This document shows positions 25,004 through 37,259 of a stretch of DNA of 64,000 nucleotides, piece by piece. The notes beneath the pieces were generated by a model that saw only the letters and a program-made list of their open reading frames with translations, made no database searches and had not been told where the DNA came from. The position numbers and the translations under genes were made by a program. The stretch's first letter is position 1. Every line of letters begins with the position of its first letter. Origin of the DNA: Paragordius varius (lineage: Eukaryota; Nematomorpha); assembly GCA_964247055.1 (NCBI GenBank), contig OZ176052.1, positions 11,656,001 through 11,720,000 on the forward strand, in the 5' to 3' direction.

Positions 25004-26295
25004 GTAACAAAATTCAAAGGTGCTTTTTTGTTGTGTTTACAACTTTTAAGCATTTTTATGGTAGTATCAGATCAAAATTCAAAAAAGCATATTGCTAAAT
25101 AAATTTTTTTGAGGTGAGGCTTTAAACCAATCGATTTTGCTCTAATATTTAGGTGCACAATAATTGTATTGAATTTAAATTTTGATGTGTAAGCTACGAA
25201 ATTGGCAATTTTCGAACCCGTTTAAAATGAACTATTTTTCCTAGAATGATCACGGAAGAGCCGTAAAGATTGCGCGATAAGAATTAAAATATGCTTAAAA
25301 TTCTATATTAATTATTTTTTTGAAAATTTTCCATATTATTCCATGAGGCCAAATATCTTTATTTCTAAAGCATACGCTTTAAAATTTAAAAATATGAAAG
25401 CAAAAAAAAACAAAACTATCGAATCCCAGGTTATACCATCGTCATATTTTACGTTAGAAAAATTTAATTTTTTTGCATGCTTCATAAACTTCAAAATTTG
25501 TTAAGCTGTATGCGTTTAGATGTCTTTATTAAATAATCTAGCATATGATTTTATTGCACAGTCTCGGCTTTTTACATTTTTTTAGAAAAAGCACATTTTA
25601 TCCACATATAAAAAGGAAAGACTATATCAAAAATAAAACTAATGATCTGCCTTTTATGTATATTTTTCTACATTTCTGTCTATTTTAAATAAGGCACCTA
25701 CCAAAAATAAAACAAATATCTTAAAGAATTTGTTGGCCTTAAAACCAAAACTATGACGATACTGATATATTTCTTTGAATATATTATTTATATGTTCCGT
25801 AATTTAAAAGGAGTTAAAAACACCTAAAAAAGTCCTTTTAAAAAAACGGGTACGGCATGGAAAAATTAAAATTGAAACTAATTTCATTTTCTATATCTTT
25901 TGAAAATATTTCAATTTTTAAAAAATGTAAACGGGATCTAATCGGGTCCATTTTCCGAAATTATTCTAACGGTTTCGATTTTCGGCTCCGGTTTTATATT
26001 TTATGTCTATTACGGATGGCAAAAGATAGAAATATGTATTTCCTCCTGTGTTAATTGAAGGCGTTCTATGTTTTATTCTATGGCAATAAATGTTTTATTT
26101 TGTTCAGACTTAAAATATAACTTAGTTTTTAATAGAGATTTCCCTACCATAATCCAATGAGACTTTTCTTTATAAATTGCCATTTATTTAAATTTATATA
26201 CGCTTATAATTTTGTGTGTTGCAATTTTAATTGGATAAAATGTTTATGTAAAATTTAAAAAAACCGACTTAAGTCTATAAATATTTAAACAGATT
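25004..26295. other. Intergenic, nothing recognised except weak AACCGTTT-like words
   Basis: AT-rich DNA between the hAT element and the 3' end of the GNAT gene. Positions 25930-26000 hold words such as taacggtttcgattt that resemble stretches at 9830, 47920-48250 and 52290. No gene is seen. Confidence 0.5.
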
Positions 26296-29200
26296 TCATA
26301 TCAAAAATGCATCATAACTAGACGCTGCATATACATAATTTAAATCAAGGTTTGGAACCTGACCCTTACACATGCGGAACATATCCAAATAAAATTTGGC
26401 TTGAAGTTTATTTAGCATTATATCAATTATGGAATCTCTCTGATCAAATTCATCGTGTTTTATCAAATTTATAGTTAGTGCATTATCATAAGAAATGTAT
26501 GTTTCGGAATTAGTTTTGACATCATATGGTTTTTGGCAGATATTTTTATTATAGTTTACAGTATTATGTAGTATATTTTTGTTAAATTGCAAAAGCAATT
26601 CTATAAAAATAAGAGTTGCTATTCGACTGTTCAAAGCATATAAGGGAGCTAATGTGTGACCAATTTTATTTGCGACTATCATGCCATATCCTAAAATTTG
26701 GAAACTTTTAGTGGATGCCTGCTGATTATTAGAGGCGCAAACTAATGCAATATTCGATTTGGATTGTGGAGAATAAATCATTTCTTCGACATAAAATTTT
26801 CTGGAAATACCCCCATGAATATGGGTATCATAATCTAATAAGGTAGCTAATGGGATATTTCTGGCCAAAATTATGGAAAAATTGTTTTCAACCATGTTTT
26901 CACGGATTTGGCAAAGAGAAGTGATTGATTCTTCCAATATTTGTGCAAAGTTATGTATTATATAGTAAGAAACTATTTTCATTATACTCATAATTATACT
27001 TGTAAAATGGGGACCAGACATGCCTTTTTTCACGTACACTGGGATAGTGTCTTCCAAAGTATTTAGGCATATGCTTCGCATGGCGGCTTTTGTTTCCATC
27101 GCTTTGAATAGCAGAGATCCAATCCCTTGTGCCCTGAACGCTTTTTTTACATAAAACCAACCACAAGTCGAAAATTTGTCACCCAAGATCATGCAGTAAA
27201 TGATTCCTAAAACACAAATTATAAAATATATAAACAAAAGGACAATAAATATATTTGCGTCGCTGGGACTGGACAATTTATTTGGAAATTGGTAGTATAT
27301 TTGATTTGTAATTAATTCTAAGTAATCGGAAATAACTGTGAGTATTGTTAATAATTAACTTTTCTAAAAATGCTTTTTAGCGTTGTTTTTATATGGTAGC
27401 GTGTTTAACATAGAGTCGACCCTAACTATTGGCTAATTTAAAACAATCCCTGAACCAAATTTGCTATCAAATGGAAAATATTGAAATATTTTTATAATTT
27501 TGCTTCAAAGCCACTTAATTACTTGAAAATACATATTTTTCAGAAGGTTAAATTTTTGGTTGCTTTATATTTGGAATCCCTAAAATCACTATTGATTTTA
27601 CATAATTTAATAATTTGGGTGGAATAGATTTGTTTTCGGAACTTGTTTTTTAACAAAATATGTCATTAGGGCGGAAATGTATGAAGCTAAATATAGGCCC
27701 TTATATAAAAAAGTGGACTGACTATCGGAGCATTTGTGAAAAAGTAAATATAAATATTTATGAATTGATATGCGTTTTTAGTGCTGTTTGGATATTTTTT
27801 CTTGAGAAATAGCTGGGCATAAATAATTGAAAAAATATTCAAACATAAAAGATACGACTTTTTTGCTACCATTTATATTAGATATGACATTTATTCTATA
27901 TCTTTTTAATAAGACAGCAGACACAATATGATGTTTAACACTTGGATACAACACATTCATTTCGGTCCTCCGATTTAATTTGGGATCTTTGGGGACCCCG
28001 GGTTTGTTTAAAATCAAATATTTTTAAAAATATGGAACAAATTAAAGCCATTTCATGCACTCACATAACATTGAAGCACCAAAATATAACCAAAGATTCG
28101 TTTAACACTTTGATTCGAATTGGGTTATTAAAATACCCCTGAGTATGTCAAAGTTAATATTTTTAAGAAAACTACTAAAAAAACAGTCCCATTTTAAATT
28201 TATGCTTCTATCCTAATAAAAATCATATAAATAAGCCAAAATACCTAAATAAAATTAGTTTTAAAAAATATGACAATCTCGACATTTTTATTTTACAACA
28301 TTTTTGCAAAATATCGTATTTATTTAATAAAGCTAAAATTAAAACTAATTTTTTATATAAATCACATCTAAGATTGATAGAAATAGAGAAAGCCGTCTAT
28401 TTTGTATTGTCGAATTCAGCTAATGCACAGATGTCATTGTGACTAAATTTTTACCTTTGAGTTTTATATCAAAACTAGCGTAAATCTCATGCTGCTACGC
28501 AGCCCGAGGAAGTCCTTCGGACTTCTAGGGGGGATTTATTTTAAAGGGACAATAAATTGATCTACATATGTGGATTATTTCGAAACATTACTTAATAGCT
28601 ATGATCTCATAGGAATCTTAAAACGGTGCATTCATACTAATTTATTGTTTACTTGGGGAAAAATAGATTTAAAAAATTATTTTTGTGGACTTTGTTTTTT
28701 GAAAAAAATGGCATTTTACGGGGGTAGCGGGTAAAAAGAGGGCCTAAATCAAAAAAGTGAGTCGACTATGTTCAGCGCGATCAAAAATAAGTAAACAAAA
28801 ATCATATTTGAAATTAAATGGTCCAACACGTTCTCCAAAAAATTTACTTAACCCATTTTTCACACGAGGTGGGCCCGAACTGGGGACCTAATTCCAAAAA
28901 AGGGCGAAGCTATTGTCGGGACATTCATTAATGATTATATTTTTTCGATGTTTGGATTTGAATGGGTCTACCGGTTTTCCGGAAACAGATCACAAAGTTA
29001 CATGAGAAATCAGTTTTTCGCGGGTAGCTCCTTACCCAGCAGCTATCATCAAAGAAACGCTTGGCGAAACTTTTTGCCTTTTAACAGGGAATACGTGGAA
29101 TCCATATTTTTTACGGTCTCATACCTTGATCGAAAAATAGATTTAAAAAAATATTTTTGTGGACTTTGTTTTTTGAAAAAGGTGGCATTTTACGGGGGGA

Positions 29201-30807
29201 GCGGGTAAAAAGAGGGCCTAAATCAAAAAAGTGACTCGACTATGTTTGGCGCAATCGAAAATAACTAAATAAAAATCATATTTGAAACTGAATGGTCCAA
29301 CACGTTCTCCGGAAAATTGTCTCAAAGACACGATTATTGTGGACTTATGTTTTCAAAAAAACCCTTTTTCACACGGGGTGGGCCCGAACTGGGGGCCTAT
29401 TTCAAAAAAAGGGCGAAGCTATTGTCGGGGCATTCATTAATGATTATATTTTTTTAATGTTTGGATTTAAATGGGTCTACCGGTTTTCCTGTACCAGATA
29501 AAGCCAGCATTTTCCATTTTTATAAATATATAGATAAGTAACATCAAGTATTAAATTATTTTTTTTATTTTTCGGTTAATTAATGTTATATAAGTGCAAA
29601 CTTGCCATGGTTTCATTCCTTTCATATTTTTATGGTATTTAATGTAAACAGGCTTGGGCATCTAACAACCCTAATTTGAATCGATGACGGAAATGAATGT
29701 GTTGTCCAAGTGTTAAAAAACTTGTTATTATTATTTTATGGATTAACCTCAAGGTAAAAATTTAATATGTGTGCATTAACTAAATATATAATGTAAAATA
29801 AACCACTTTTTCTGGTTATATCAATAGATGTAGTTTCAAAACCTAACTGTAATTTTAGCGCTAGAATCAAATAAATACGATATTTTGCATAAAAATTGTG
29901 TAAAATCAAAATGGGGTCGAAGTAGTTTGATATTTTTGTTAAACTAAATTTTATTTTAGCTTATTTGTATAATTAGGATAAAAGTATAATTTTAAATTGG
30001 AATCTTTTCTTTCAATAGTTTATCAACTTAATAGTTTGGGGTAATTGGAGTGCTTATTTAAAATTCAGCATTTTGATAAAATGTGATAATCAAAAGTTTA
30101 ATGTATGATATTTTTTAATTTCCACATATAGCAATCATTTATTGAATAATGATCTTTATTCTATTAATTTTTTTAGAATTTTATAAAACAAATTTTAAGA
30201 CCTTCTTGGAAAAAAACCTAAAATAACCAACTTTTTACTCAAGATATTAAACTGGAAGGATTTCACAAAGGTGGAAAGTAAATCAAGATTGGATTCCGAT
30301 TTAAAGGCTTTTATAGATTGTGCAGCGCAAATTTACCACAAATAAATAAAAAAATATATTTTAAACAGATTAACTAATTTTTCTTATAGTATCAATTATC
30401 AAAAAGAAAATACGATTGATTTTAAAATATAAATGTTTAACTATAGCCAAATTTATGGTTATAAACAAATAGACAGAGCCCTATTTTAATTATTTTGCCA
30501 AAATATAATGAATATTAATTAAAAAGGAGAAATAATTTGAACTTTTTAAAAATCATTCAAGCAAAATAAGAATTTAATTACTCATATATTAAAGATTTAC
30601 AAACTGGTTAAAATGCATTTTTATAAATTGGGTGAGTAAATAACCTGCCAAATCATTTCGTATGAATGCTCCCAAAAAGCCATCCGGACAAATTTTAAAT
30701 CGAATTTTCAATTCGTGTTCCGAAAAATCTCTGTCATCATACTCTTCAGCTATAAAATTAGTGATTGTGTTGAAATCAACGGGACGAATTTCACAGAGCG
30801 GTAACAT
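26296..30807 (-). CDS. GNAT-family N-acetyltransferase with C-terminal YitH/HolE-like domain
   Basis: Two main exons, 30645-30807 and 26296-27206, join G|GA in phase across a 3.4-kb GT..AG intron. The N-terminal GNAT fold starts MLPLCEIRPVDFNTI and contains the acetyl-CoA-binding motif A R-A-Q-G-I-G (QxxGxG/A type) after GWFYVKKAF. NTLEDTIPVYVKKGM fits the end of the GNAT core. The second half has LDYDTHIHGG, FQILGYGMI and TLAPLYAL, the pattern of the second acetyltransferase-like domain in animal and nematode GNAT proteins of this class. The protein is 357 residues, or 348 if the 27-nt segment 26973-26999 (gt..ag, no stop, multiple of three) is an intron. The substrate is unknown. A Helitron sits in the large intron. 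Confidence 0.82.
27207..30644 (-). other. Large intron of the GNAT gene
   Basis: The donor ggcag|gttattt lies at 30644 and the acceptor tgttttag at 27207 on the minus strand. Apart from the Helitron at 28475-29534 it holds only AT-rich sequence without recognised genes or RNAs. Confidence 0.75.
28475..29534 (-). mobile_element. Non-autonomous Helitron, copy 2 (in GNAT intron)
   Basis: On the minus strand it starts TCTATATATTTAT at 29534 and ends TTTACGCTAG at 28475, between A and T. The 3' end has two hairpins: gaagtccttcggacttc, and gctgctacgcagc next to it. Inside, a block of about 330-480 bp occurs twice in tandem (starting near 28667 and near 29132), each with gcgggtaaaaagagggccta and tccaacacgttctcc. 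No coding frame of a Rep/helicase is seen. Confidence 0.85.
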
Positions 30808-33343
30808 AGTATATCATTTTATTAAATTGATCAGATATTTTAAAAGTGTTTTTAATTGGTTGTAAAATGCATCGGTTTTCTTACCAAGGCGTATATACAC
30901 TAAATGATAATTAATATGGATATCCATTTATTAAACACGTATTTTTATAAATATAGAGGAGATATATTTTTATCTTGTTGAAAACTTAATTACAATGACC
31001 ATTAATATTATATATCATAAAATAAAAACTTTTATCCCCTTTTGTATATGTATATGTGATTAATAAATAGTAGTATAATCCCATAAATATAAAAAGATGG
31101 TTTAGATAATTTACTACTTACATTTTGTGCCTTACCTATTTTGATTGATTTAGTTTTCATATTTAAGGCTTACGTTGCGATTAGATTAGCCGTAGAAAGT
31201 GGCTGGCAAAAACTTAAAACCGAATTCCATAACGCACTTTATACATCTCTTTATAGCTAAATGGATTCTGTTTATGGCGAAATTTATTATAATTTAAACG
31301 GGGCATTAATGTTTTTTCTGCTCATACAATATACAATAAAAACTGAAATTATACGGACAAAACGTAAAAATATAAAGACAAATATTTTTTTCTATAAGAC
31401 AACTATACTTTTTGAATCTTTATTTTTTTATATATATAAGTGATGATTGTTTCAAACTGCAAATTATATAATGAATTCTGTTTCCAATAAACATCTCTAT
31501 CTCATACTTTATAGTTTGCTACAATAAGTTTTATTTAAAAAAATCACAAAAAAGTATGGTTGTCTTTTTGAAAAAATATTTGTCTTTATATTTTTACGTT
31601 TTGCCCGAATAGTTTCAGTTTTTATTGCATAAATTGATATTAATAGTTAAATAATTCATACCTTTATCGGACCAGGAAGTAAATGGTGGGTTTGGAAAAA
31701 AAATGGATTAAAATTGTGAAATGCAATGCCACCCTAAACACATGACTTTCTATTTCTTTAATTATCAAGTTGAAGGAAGTATTCAAATAAGTAAATGTTT
31801 AATAAAAATTAAACCGGTAAGTATCAGACCATGAAATGAATTTTTAGTAAAATTTAAAACCCTAAATGATTAAAACGTATAAGATTTCGTCTGTTACAAT
31901 ATTATTTTCTGCGTATCGATTCTATTATTTCTGAAAATGACACCTATTTTGATTTGTATAAAACATAAAAAAGATAATATTTTTAATAATTAATATTCCC
32001 TACAAATTTCAAGTCCTAGTGGCACTTTTTTTTGCCAAACAACATGTGATTATTTAATGCAAATACTAGTAAATGTAAGTTTTAGGGATACGAACAGTTA
32101 TGAGACTTAAATATTAGCTCGTTTCTAATTTCTTATAATACCGAAACAGCGGTTTCATACACTATATAAATTTATCTAGAATTTAAAGTGGTAATGATAT
32201 TTTTAATACTGTGTTTTATTATAAATTAATCTTATTAGAATATTATTCAGAGAAAAGCAGTATCAAATTTTCTTTTGGTTTTAATGTGTAAATTTATTTA
32301 CTAACATTGCATAAATTTATATGTAAATTTGTAATTTTGGCTTCTTTCAAAAATTAATAAAAAAGACTATAGCCGCGGGCTTTATATTCTCTAAAATGCA
32401 CCGCCATCAAAAAATGGTTTTTAAAATTTTTAAAAAACTTATGAGTTTATAAATTAATATGGTTTTAACTATATCCAGTGTAAAGGAAATATATTAGTTG
32501 AGCGCTTGTAAATTTTAAAAAAGCTATGAGCTCCTATAAATACGATGTTCCCGTGAACAGGTTTAATCGCTTTTTTGAACTCTTGGTTAGAACAACACCC
32601 TATATTTGCGCTATAAATTCAACGTAGCTCTGAAGCAATTTTCATATGAAATTATATATTAAATTAATATATAAGCCCCGTATCGAGGCAATAATAAGTA
32701 AGCGCTTTTGTATAAACCCTTGGGTAATGCACCCACCATATAATAAATTGACTTTAACCTTTCGGGGCTCGGTTTTAATTATTTCCTGTATTAAGACAAA
32801 ACCTTTAATTAGCATTTTTTAATAAAAATCTTACAATTTCATCTTGATACTATAGAAATGCGATATAAATACTGTAGGTTTTTAGCGAATAGAGTCACAG
32901 TTATGACTGTTTTTATATAACCTATTCCACTAGTTCGACATAACCAAGTTATTTACCAATTTTAGCCATGAAACAGTTAGGATTGTGTTTACAAATATTA
33001 AGTATTAGTCTAATAATTTATTTACCAATCAGTCACCGATATTAGCAAACAATTTACACATTGACATTTACAATCTATGATATCGTTTCATGGATAGATA
33101 TGTTCGAACAATCAAAGTCATTTTATCATACTGTAAATATATTTGTGAATTGTGGTTTTAGTTTTAATATATCGTTTTGACAAGGGTATCTTTAAAATGC
33201 TTGAGTAACAAATCTTATATTCACTGGTTAAACAGCAAATGAAAAAAAGTTTTTTTTAAAATTTAGATTGGTCAATTACGATGCATAATAAATATATTAT
33301 AATTCATTTACAATGGTCATATGGGCGATAAAATAATTAATAT
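30808..33343. other. Intergenic; possible structured RNA near 32674-32769
   Basis: AT-rich DNA upstream of the GNAT start. The 30808-31000 part should hold its promoter. A less AT-rich island at about 32370-32770 contains several short hairpins and is listed separately. No protein gene is seen. Confidence 0.5.
32674..32769 (+). ncRNA. Candidate structured RNA (weak)
   Basis: agccccg (32674-32680) can pair with cggggct (32763-32769). Inside lies a smaller hairpin gggt-aatgc-accc near 32723-32735. In DNA this AT-rich, a local GC-rich paired island is unusual. No known family was recognised: not tRNA, and not U1, U2, U4, U5 or U6 by their conserved words. Strand and ends are uncertain, and it could be a fragment of an inverted-repeat transposon. 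Confidence 0.2.
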
Positions 33344-34972
33344 CAGGGATGTCCACATTGAATTCGCGGGACACATTTTTGACTCAAAAACTTCGGCGAG
33401 CCTCAGAGGCGTAGTTTGCTTTTTTGGCGCTGGGGGCATGAATCCGTGATGGCGCCCCCTCCCTACAACTTCTTGCATTTCAAAGAAAAACCCAAATTCA
33501 AACCCTGAACGATAAGAAATGTGGCCCGTCCTAAACCGAAAGACAGGAAAAAACATGCACATTTAACCGAATTCCTTTGAAAACGATGGCTTGCTTAGCA
33601 AATGTATAAGAATTAAAAAAACAATGATATTAGTTTCTGCGCGAAAAATTCGTTAGTTAAAAATAGATGTTGTATTAAAGCATTATTTAAACTGCATTCA
33701 ATGCGTGGCCCGACTAAAAAATTTTTTTAGAAAATGGCCTGCGTCCGGAGAATGGCAATCATTAAGTATTATAAAACATCAAAAAAATTGTTACAAAATT
33801 AAGTGTAAATTTCAAGAAAACTGCATTCCTAGACATAAATATATCATGTTATATATAAAAGTTAGCATATTTTTTCATGAGACAGCTTGTGACCAGCTAT
33901 TCATTTGTCGTAAAAATTTATTTGTTTACGACGTAGTTTTTGAAGTATTGAGAGAAAATTATTGGACAAAAAGTGAAAATTAAGGATAATTTAAAAAATA
34001 ATGATAAATGTTGAAATATTGTTTTTTATCATTTTTGGAGATGTTTTTAATATGTAGATAGCCTAAAGTCATATAGTTAGGGTTTCTAAAAAAATCTAAG
34101 TTTAAATGATGACATACTATATTGAAATAATTTTTTATTATTTACTAAAAATTTATATAGTTAAATAAAACAAAAATAATGTTTTTTATTTTTTCATTTT
34201 TTTGGCATCTGGTTTATGAGTGTATAAAAAACTTACAATTTTAATTTGGAATTTCAAGTGAACAGGAATTATAAAGATAAATTACAACTTAAAATTTATA
34301 AGTAGTGGAAAATCAACCAAAAATCCGGTGACATTGAGCATGTAATATATATAATTTGAAAGAAAATTAACATTAAGATTGAATTTATCATTATATCTGA
34401 CACTTAGGGTCAAAAACAAATATTTGAAGGTAGGTTCCATAAATGATAATAACATGCTGAGGTAAGATAGGTATGCACTTATAGATAAAGTGGCGAGATA
34501 AATAAATAAAGAGATGAAACAAATGGAAAGGTTTAAATATTGATAATAATAAAGGAGAATTTTGAGCAAGATTGAAGGCAACACCTTTCATAAATGGGTG
34601 ATTTTTTTATGTATTATTTTAAATAACAACTTTTAAATACTTGAAATAAAATTAATTTTAAAATACGGCGCCCTTTCAACTAGGGCCTTGGTGCATCCAC
34701 CCTTCTTTTCACCAACTAGCTATGCCACCGGCGAGCCGCACTCAAAATATACATTGGCATTCATAAATAATTTATTAGATTACAAACATAAGACTTTGCA
34801 AACGCAATGTAACAATTTTTTCTAGTTCTGCCAATTAAACTTTTTAAGAAAAATTGCATGTGGAATATCAATTTGGCCAAGATTATGTGAGCATTTTTTT
34901 GCAAATTATTAATTTCCTAATTTTTCGCGGGCCGTACATCAGGTCTCGGAGAACCTCGTTGGACACCTCCGT
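33344..34972. mobile_element. Small hAT-like element interrupted by another element
   Basis: The left part at 33344 starts cagggatgtccac and the right part ends ttggacacctccg. These ends recall the CAGGGGTGTCCAACA TIR of the intact relative at 63062-63305. Both parts share an internal gcgggcc-type word and a tacattggcattcataaa-type stretch with that relative. The element is split by the insertion at 33404-34730. The exact right end and TSD are unclear. Confidence 0.7.
33404..34730. mobile_element. Second hAT-like element nested in the first
   Basis: It starts cagaggcgtag and ends ctagctatgccaccg, an imperfect TIR of the CAGTGGCGTAG type. Flanking 8-mers are gcgagcct (33396-33403) and gcgagccg (34731-34738), a one-mismatch TSD inside the host element. 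It is 1327 bp. A ggcgcccc-type word lies near each end (33450-33465 and 34665-34672). No recognisable transposase is present, so it is non-autonomous. Confidence 0.78.
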
Positions 34973-34985
34973 GCTAGATCATAAC

Positions 34986-34987
<2 letters not shown>

Positions 34988-35027
<40 letters not shown>
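34988..35027. repeat. (TA)n microsatellite
   Basis: About 20 TA units abutting the 3' end of Helitron copy 3. The Helitron inserted at an A/T within the repeat. Confidence 0.95.
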
Positions 35028-35028
<1 letters not shown>

Positions 35029-35618
35029 TAGCGTAAATCTTGTGCTGCTACGCAGCCCGAGAAAGTCCTTCGGACTTCTGGGGGGGGAGGGCTATTGGAA
35101 AAACGGGACAATGAAATGATCCACATATGTGGATTATTTCGAAACATTATTTAATAGATATGATTTTATAGGAATTTTAAAACGGAGCATTCATACTAAT
35201 ATATTGTTTAATTGGGGGAAAAATAGATTTAAAAAATTATTTTTGTGGACTTTTTTTAAAAATGGCATTTTACGGGGGGAGCGGGTAAAAAGAGGGACTA
35301 AATCAAAAAAGCGATACGACTATGTTCGGCGCAATCGAAAGTAAGTAAACCAAAATCATATTTGAAATTGAATGATCCGACACGTTCTCCAGAAAAATGT
35401 CTCAAAGACACGTTTTTTATGGACTTCTGTTTTCAGAAAAAAACCGTTTTTCACACGGGGTGGGCCCGAACTGGGGGTTTATTTCAAAAAAGGGCGAAGC
35501 TATTGTCGGGGCATTCATTAATGATTATATTTTTTCGAAGTTTGGATTTGAATGGGTCTACCGGTTTTCCGGTACCAGATCACAAAGCCAGCATTTTCCA
35601 TTTTTATAAATATATAGA
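35028..35618 (-). mobile_element. Non-autonomous Helitron, copy 3
   Basis: The shortest copy (591 bp) has the same minus-strand start TCTATATATTTATAAAAATG at 35618 and end TTTACGCTAG at 35028, between A and T. The hairpins near the CTAG end are aagtccttcggactt and gctgctacgcagc. Compared with the copies at 2928 and 28475 it lacks about 400 bp of the middle, including the gctccttacccagcagct block, but retains both termini. Confidence 0.82.
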
Positions 35619-37259
35619 TTCAAAGAAGTTGGCCCTAAAGATAATTTAAGTAAAATTTTGTTTAAGCGCATCGTATGGTATGTTGTAAGCAATGCTGGAA
35701 TTCATACCACTAAAAATTTTCATTTCTTAAATTTATTTTTTAATATTGCTTGCCACCAATTATATTTTAAATACATTTTATGTTCAAAAACATAAAATTT
35801 AAATTATACAGTTAAATTTTTTTTAATCAAACATCTAAGCTTAGATATATCTTCATGGCGTTTAATGATATATTTTGGATAATAGCATTTTACATTAACA
35901 TTAACAGCATGCTTATGCTCCAACATTGCCAAAAATAATTGTAAGCAAGGTATTTGTTGATAGTATCCGCTTGATGTTATTTAGCACATTAGTATTTTTA
36001 GCGCACACTCTTTTAATTTTAAAAACATATACCTACATTAACAAATTTTAAAAGTGTGTAACTCTTAAAAAGTAGGGAAAATAAAAATCTAATTTTATTG
36101 CATACGCATTTAAGCTTAATTTTAAATATATTACAACGTTGTTTTTTCTTTAAGACATGAATGTATGTATAAACAAAATTATTGGAAGCAAAGCTTTTTT
36201 AATCAAAAATGTTAATTAAACATAATGGGTGCAATAATGCGATTTTTTATTTTAATAATTATATTAAGAGGATTATATCTTTCTTGGATAACTCCTAAGC
36301 CGTATATACCAAAAGCAACATGAGAATCCTGAAATAATAATATTCAATTGGATGTTTTACGAACTATTAGTTATTTGGAACTCAAAACCTTTCTGTGGTT
36401 AACAAAAAATTATAGGAACCTTTCGTAAAATTAATAATTCAGCATATCTATTCGTGTTTCATATTTTTAACATTTACTATTTTAAAAATTTACAATTATT
36501 TGGCACACAAATACTTAAGTTTATATTCAAATTCAATAACGAGTCAATGACATAACACGATAATTGGTAAACAAGCTAAATTTTTCGCAATATAGCCATA
36601 TTAATACCGATAAAGATATTATTTTAAACAACATAATATTAACTGAAGGCATGTAGAGGGGTTTTTGTGTTTATCTCAATTTACCATCCATTAGTTAATT
36701 AATAAACATTAAATTTAGCTTTGGATTTTTATTTTTAGTATTTGTTTTTTTTTAAATAAAAGAATAGACAAAGGTTTAATCATTGTACCTTTCCACATAA
36801 TAATAAATAGAATCCACCATAGCCAAAACTGTAAGTATTTCTAGCGTTATTTTTAGGGAGGAAAATAAAGCTTACACCATTTTTAACCATAAATGAGCCA
36901 ACAGAACTAATTTTAAAGTCAATCGATATCATCATGTCTAATTTTTTATTTTTAATACATATAAATGATTAAAATGTACATATATTCAATAAATAAATAG
37001 ATAACTATTTACAGGTATTCAAGATATTTGGAGGATTAATAAATAATATAATTATTATATATGTGTGTCTATATGATAATGTCAAATCACGGTCATCAAG
37101 AGTGCTTATGCGCAAACAAAACATATTTCAGGAGAATAATCAGATATTGATTCTTGAAAACAGTGGTATTATGCGTAAATATTTTTAAACCTGGACTACA
37201 ATTTACACGGCGCGTTATTTATGTGGTTTTCTATAAGCTAAATTTGTATAATTATTGTG
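35619..37259. other. Intergenic, nothing recognised
   Basis: AT-rich sequence downstream of the globin gene, with no coding frame, RNA or repeat family identified. Confidence 0.6.

Noticed and set aside
30645-30807. GNAT N-terminal exon as a separate small gene
   Set aside because: It ends at a donor whose phase matches the acceptor at 27206, and the joined product completes the GNAT fold, so it is exon 1 of the same gene.
34854-35036. Small plus-strand frame ending in repeated Ile-Tyr
   Set aside because: Its tail is translated (TA)n microsatellite and its start lies in a hAT-like element.
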